Positions 59,967-64,000 of a stretch of 64,000 nt of DNA are shown in pieces (within the stretch, counting starts at the first letter, position 1; each line of letters starts with the position of its first letter). The position numbers and the translations under genes were made by a program. Source of the stretch: Deinandra increscens subsp. villosa (taxonomy: Eukaryota; Streptophyta; Magnoliopsida; Asterales; Asteraceae); assembly GCA_039602395.1 (NCBI GenBank), contig JBCNJP010000029.1, positions 160,944 through 224,943 of the forward strand, read 5' to 3'. Under the pieces are notes generated by a model. That model did no database searches, was not told the DNA's origin, and saw nothing but the letters and a program-made list of their open reading frames with translations.

Positions 59967-62900
59967 AGCGATAGGTGGTGGTCCAAGACGAAGAAGAGTG
60001 CGGAAGTATTCGAACTGAGGTCGAGGTAGACTCTTGGTGAAGATGTCAGCAACCTGAAGCTTGGTAGGAACAAGCATAGCAGAGAGCTTCCCGGAAGCAA
60101 TAAGTTCACGAATAAAGTGGTAATCCAAGTCAATGTGTTTAGAACGTTTGTGGGAGACAGGATTCTGGGCAAGGAAGAGAGCGCTTTGATTGTCACAGAG
60201 AATGGTTAGTCTTGAGACAGGTAGAGCATATAGTTCTTGAAGAAGATGAGTGATCCAAACAATCTCAGCAGCCGTATTTGCCATGGCACGATACTCCGAT
60301 TCACAACTCGATCTGGAGATAGTAGGTTGTTTCTTGGCACTCCACGAGACAAGATTGCCGCCAAGAAAGATGCTATAACCATAGGTGGAGCGACGAGTTT
60401 CAATACAGCGAGCCCAGTCGGCATCAGAATACCCGACAAGAGTGGTGGCGACGGGTCTGGAGAAGGAAAGACCAAAACCAAGGGTTCCTTTGATGTAGCG
60501 AATAATTCTTTTCACATGCTGGAAATTTTCAACAGTTGGATTTTGGAGAAATTGGCTCACTTGATTCACAGAGTACGATATATCGGGTCGAGTGATGGTT
60601 AAATATTGTAGGGCTCCTACGAGTGAGCGATATACAGATGGATCATCAAGAGTAGTGCCTTGTGAGGTGAGAACCTCATTCGAAGCCAAGGGTGTAGGCA
60701 TAGGTTTGGCTTCAAGAAGCTTTGCTCGTTCAATAACTTCAAAAGCATATTTGCTTTGGCTGAGAAAGAGACCTTCTTTGGTGTGCTTGACTTCAAGACC
60801 AAGGAAGTAGTTCACTAAACCTAAATCTTTGATGGCAAATGTGGAGTTGAGATTGTGAATGAAGGCTGAAATTGTTGGCTCATGATTACCTGTCAAGATT
60901 AAATCATCAACGTAAGCAAGTAAATAAAGTATGTAAGTGCCTCGTTTGAAGATGAACAACGAGGGGTCGGCTTTGCTACACGAGAATCCATTTTTGATGA
61001 GAAAAGTGCTAAGTCGATGAAACCAGGCCCTTGGAGCTTGTTTGAGACCATAGAGCGCTTTATTTAACTTGCACACATGATTTGGCCGTTTAGGATCACT
61101 GAACCCAAGTGGTTGTTCCATGAAAATTGTCTCATCAATGTGCCCATGGAGGAATGCATTTTTGACGTCCAGTTGATGCAAATTCCATTTATTAATTACG
61201 GCAATAGAGAGGACTATGCGAATTGTGGAGGCCTTCACAACTGGGCTAAATGTGTGCGAAAAATCCATGCCTGGGACTTGGGTAAAACCCCTTGCAACTA
61301 GACGAGCTTTGTATCTTTCAACCGATCCATCCGAGAGGTACTTTGTTCGAAATAACCATTTGGAACTTACCACATTAGAGTTCGTGGGACGTGGAACCAA
61401 AGACCAAGTGTTATTTTTAGTTAACGCATCCATTTCTTCAATCATAGCCTTCATCCATTTCGGATCTTTGGCCGCGGTTTTGAAACTACGAGGTTCACAA
61501 GAAGTGAACACGGCAGCGCAAAGATGATGATTCTCAAGGAATGTTAGATTGGCAAAGTTTTTTGTTTTAAAAATGCCGGACTTTGCACGAGTTCGCATCG
61601 GGTGAGAGGGTAAAGGTGGTGGAATAGGATGGATTGACTGAGCGGGACTTGGAGAAGGGTTGTGGGGTGACGAACTGAGTTCAGGAGTTGACATAGGCGA
61701 GATTGGCTGTTGGATTTGAGTGTGCCCAGGCGGGTGAGGAGGAGATAGGCTAGGTGAGTTTGAGCCAGGGGATTGAGGTGGAGTAGGTAAAGGGGAGGTT
61801 GTTGGGCTGGGCTCGTTAGGTAGTTGGGAGCAAGTTATGCAAATGTTTGGATGGGTAGTAGGAGGTGTCGTAAATTTGGGAGTGGAGGAGGGAGTTTGAG
61901 TATCATCAGAACTTTCTTGAAGAAAGTGTGATAATTCAAGGGTATTATAATTAGGATCAATTTTTCCAGAAAAGGGAAAAACCATCTCATTAAATTTAGC
62001 GTGCCGGGTGATAAATACTCTAGAAGAGAGAGGATCAAAGCACTTGTAACCCTTGTATTTTGAGCAATAACCCAGAAAAATGCATGCCATACTCCAAGGA
62101 GAAAGCTTGTGTTCTGCGTAATCCCGAAGATACGGAAACACTTGACACCCAAATACACGAAAATTGTCATATAGGGGTTTCCGTGAATGAACCATTTCAA
62201 AGGGTGATTTGTTTTGGAGAACCTTTGTGGGCAAACGATTAATGGTGTAAATGGCGGTGCTAAAGGCATCGACCCAATGTGATGTTGGAACTTGAGCATT
62301 AAACATCATAGTCAAACCCATTTCTACAAGATGACGGTGTTTGCGTTCAGCACGCCCATTTTGTTGGGGGGTGTAGGGGCACAAAATTTGGTGGAGAGTC
62401 CCATTATTTTCAAAGATTTGGCGGACATGATTATTGATAAATTCTGTGCCACCGTCACTTTGAAAATTTTTAATTTTTGTATCAAATTGGGTTTGAACAA
62501 GGTTTAAGAAAACCGGTAGCACCTTTCCAAAATCAGATTTTAGTTTGAGTGGATAAAACCAAGTAAATCGAGAATAGTCATCGATAAATATGACATAATA
62601 TCGATAGCCTTCTCTCGAGGTAACCGGGGATGGTCCCCATAAGTCACAATGAACCATGTCAAGAGTTTGAGATGCTCGTTTTTCATTTAGATTAAACGGT
62701 AAGCGATGAGCCTTAGATATTTGACAAGAAGAACATAAACCCGGTTTCGGCAAAATAGAGGTTACTTTAACACATCCCAACTTATTTAAAATTGAAATAG
62801 TTTCAAAGGAAACATGACCCAAACGATTATGCCATGTTTCAAATGAAACTTTATTTGAAGATAACATGTTGGTCATAAGTGCTTGATGATCCGCATGAAG

Positions 62901-63773
62901 AACATATAGACCATCTTTATGGCTGCCCCGAGCAAGAACCTTGCGAGTGCTTCGATCCTGAATAGCAAAATAATCTTTAGAAAAGACAACATCAATATTA
63001 TTATCATGTGTAAGCTTGCTTATTGATAGAAGATTTTTAGTAAGTGATGGAACCACCAATACGTCATCAAGGGTCAGATTTTGAGTAACAGGGGATGCAC
63101 CTGTGTGAGTAATACACATACGTGAGCCATTTGCGGCTCTCACAAAAATATTACCTTTGTATGGTTGTTGCTTGATCACATAATTTGGATCTAGGGTCAT
63201 ATGTGCCGTGGCACCACTGTCAACATACCAATCAGCATTATCGGCCGGATCATTCATGCTACACTGATTGTTAAAGGACTCAACAAGATTAGCATTGACC
63301 AAGGTGTTCTTTGGTCGAATCTCATGGGTAGGGCAAGAGTCGGAATAGTGACCAAACTGACGACAGAGGTAGCATTTTGGTTCACGATTCTGATTTTGTT
63401 TCCGGTTGTTCTTACCCTTGTATCGGCTGTTGTTACGAGACTGATTGTTGTTGCGTTTCTGACCTTTAAAGTTAGAGCCCGAGTTGTTCGAAGTTTGGGC
63501 AGTGAACGCAACAGTCGGTGGGGAAGCAGCCACTTGATAGTTCTGAAGCAACAGTTCATAGCTTTCGGCACGAGCCATGATGTCGGAGAATGCCGGCTTC
63601 GGTTGGGTATTCTGAATCACCGATGAGAACGCGACATAGGAGGGACCAAGACCCCGAAGGAACCAGTAAATCTTGTCCGATTCCTCTGCCGGTTTTCCAA
63701 TAGCAGCCAACATATCACAAACAGACTTAAATTTTCTTACATATTCAGGAACGGATTGAGATCCACGAGCCAT
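59964..63773 (-). CDS. Ty1/Copia gag-pol polyprotein, 1269 codons to first in-frame Met
   Basis: A single open frame in the Copia order. Gag end with zinc knuckle CYLCRQFGHYSDSC (residues 134-147). Protease active site DSGA (185-188). Integrase zinc region H315, H320, C347, C350 and catalytic D377, D440, E476 (D,D-35-E spacing). Proline/serine-rich spacer (about 620-725). Reverse transcriptase with LDVKNAFLHG (D869) and YVDD (954-957). RNase H with D1117, E1158, D1194 and the ADIFTKSLP tail. All catalytic residues I checked are present. Copia elements copy RNA to DNA in virus-like particles and integrate it. The Met is not the true start: gag continues upstream past one stop. The copy looks young. 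Confidence 0.95.
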   Translation of the reverse strand: MARGSQSVPEYVRKFKSVCDMLAAIGKPAEESDKIYWFLRGLGPSYVAFSSVIQNTQPKPAFSDIMARAESYELLLQNYQVAASPPTVAFTAQTSNNSGSNFKGQKRNNNQSRNNSRYKGKNNRKQNQNREPKCYLCRQFGHYSDSCPTHEIRPKNTLVNANLVESFNNQCSMNDPADNADWYVDSGATAHMTLDPNYVIKQQPYKGNIFVRAANGSRMCITHTGASPVTQNLTLDDVLVVPSLTKNLLSISKLTHDNNIDVVFSKDYFAIQDRSTRKVLARGSHKDGLYVLHADHQALMTNMLSSNKVSFETWHNRLGHVSFETISILNKLGCVKVTSILPKPGLCSSCQISKAHRLPFNLNEKRASQTLDMVHCDLWGPSPVTSREGYRYYVIFIDDYSRFTWFYPLKLKSDFGKVLPVFLNLVQTQFDTKIKNFQSDGGTEFINNHVRQIFENNGTLHQILCPYTPQQNGRAERKHRHLVEMGLTMMFNAQVPTSHWVDAFSTAIYTINRLPTKVLQNKSPFEMVHSRKPLYDNFRVFGCQVFPYLRDYAEHKLSPWSMACIFLGYCSKYKGYKCFDPLSSRVFITRHAKFNEMVFPFSGKIDPNYNTLELSHFLQESSDDTQTPSSTPKFTTPPTTHPNICITCSQLPNEPSPTTSPLPTPPQSPGSNSPSLSPPHPPGHTQIQQPISPMSTPELSSSPHNPSPSPAQSIHPIPPPLPSHPMRTRAKSGIFKTKNFANLTFLENHHLCAAVFTSCEPRSFKTAAKDPKWMKAMIEEMDALTKNNTWSLVPRPTNSNVVSSKWLFRTKYLSDGSVERYKARLVARGFTQVPGMDFSHTFSPVVKASTIRIVLSIAVINKWNLHQLDVKNAFLHGHIDETIFMEQPLGFSDPKRPNHVCKLNKALYGLKQAPRAWFHRLSTFLIKNGFSCSKADPSLFIFKRGTYILYLLAYVDDLILTGNHEPTISAFIHNLNSTFAIKDLGLVNYFLGLEVKHTKEGLFLSQSKYAFEVIERAKLLEAKPMPTPLASNEVLTSQGTTLDDPSVYRSLVGALQYLTITRPDISYSVNQVSQFLQNPTVENFQHVKRIIRYIKGTLGFGLSFSRPVATTLVGYSDADWARCIETRRSTYGYSIFLGGNLVSWSAKKQPTISRSSCESEYRAMANTAAEIVWITHLLQELYALPVSRLTILCDNQSALFLAQNPVSHKRSKHIDLDYHFIRELIASGKLSAMLVPTKLQVADIFTKSLPRPQFEYFRTLLRLGPPPIA

Positions 63774-64000
63774 TTGCCAAAGTTGTTCCTTGAGATTTTA
63801 AACACGTTCAACCGAAGAGTTGCTATAGGTGGCCGCCAAGGTAGTCCAGATCTGGTGCGCTGTAGAGAGTCCGAGAACCACCGCCATCGATTCCTCGGTG
63901 AGCGCTGATTGAATTAGGAGAATAGCTTTCTGATCAATCTCGACCCAGTCCTGATGCTTGGAGTTATCAACATCCTTGTCTTCAGTAGCCGAAATCGACG
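63774..64000 (-). pseudogene. Upstream Copia gag, one in-frame stop, runs off the window
   Basis: The same frame continues upstream with SALTEESMAVVLGLSTAHQI and TLAATYSNSSVERV, the UBN2/retrotran-gag fold that forms the particle shell. It is interrupted by TAA at 63798-63800, then continues NLKEQLWQ into the large open frame. A single nonsense change thus separates gag from the rest. The true start codon and 5' LTR lie beyond position 64000. Confidence 0.85.

Overview
This window is repeat-dominated plant nuclear DNA, most likely from a large eudicot genome. The evidence is Ty3/Gypsy and Ty1/Copia retrotransposons with plant-type primer sites, LINE fragments with zf-RVT tails, CACTA and Helitron elements, and AT-rich spacers. 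The Gypsy LTR style (TGTCACACCCCC or TGTGACATCCCG ends) suggests Asteraceae, but that is only an impression. I see no complete host gene. Apart from one possible first exon (5169-5310), every recognisable coding piece belongs to, or was captured by, a mobile element. Two 500-base runs of N (6001-6500 and 29501-30000) are assembly gaps.

Layout, left part. From about 850 to 3950 lies a decayed minus-strand LINE, with a 1316-bp terminal-inverted-repeat transposon (1422-2737, TSD TGA) inserted in its endonuclease. At 4368-4924 is a 5'-truncated LINE insertion bounded by a perfect 17-bp target duplication. From 6501 to 13125, and again from 28001 to 29500, runs a satellite of about 235-bp monomers organised into higher-order repeats (2327-bp and 1163-bp periods). 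The array is split by a 14.9-kb minus-strand Gypsy-type element without visible gag-pol (13126-28000, TSD GAACC). That element carries a 3973-bp CACTA transposon (18595-22567, TSD AAC), which holds fragments of host genes including UBA5-like exons, and also a 278-bp CACTA-type MITE (23546-23823).

Middle part. The right end of a plus-strand Gypsy LTR (30001-32380) is followed by an Athila-like element with a tRNA-Asp-type primer site at 36209, a gag remnant with three TAG stops, and no pol. Its LTR is interrupted by a solo LTR (32769-35907, TSD AGGAT). At about 39421 the sequence switches abruptly to the RNase H/integrase of a different Gypsy element. That integrase is split by a 9656-bp insertion (40203-49858, TSD GATAG), read here as a solo LTR that itself received a Helitron-like element (to 45359) and another solo LTR (45685-48203, TSD CTTGT). 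The integrase resumes at 49864 and ends in a 3.76-kb 3' LTR (50768-54526).

Right part. After a Copia 3' fragment comes a degenerate Helitron (from about 55005 to at least 59752) with replication-protein-A-like exons and the C-terminus of a PIF1-type helicase. It also holds a truncated LINE insertion (57117-58078, 14-bp TSD). The window ends inside a nearly intact minus-strand Copia element whose pol reading frame spans 1269 codons.

The strongest unexplained signal is a short stem-loop module (TCTAYTGGG, then a loop with TTGAC or TAAC, then CCC). It recurs at a similar place, about 0.5-0.7 kb before the 3' end, in six LTRs that otherwise look unrelated. Several of the same LTRs also carry tRNA-like A-box/B-box modules.
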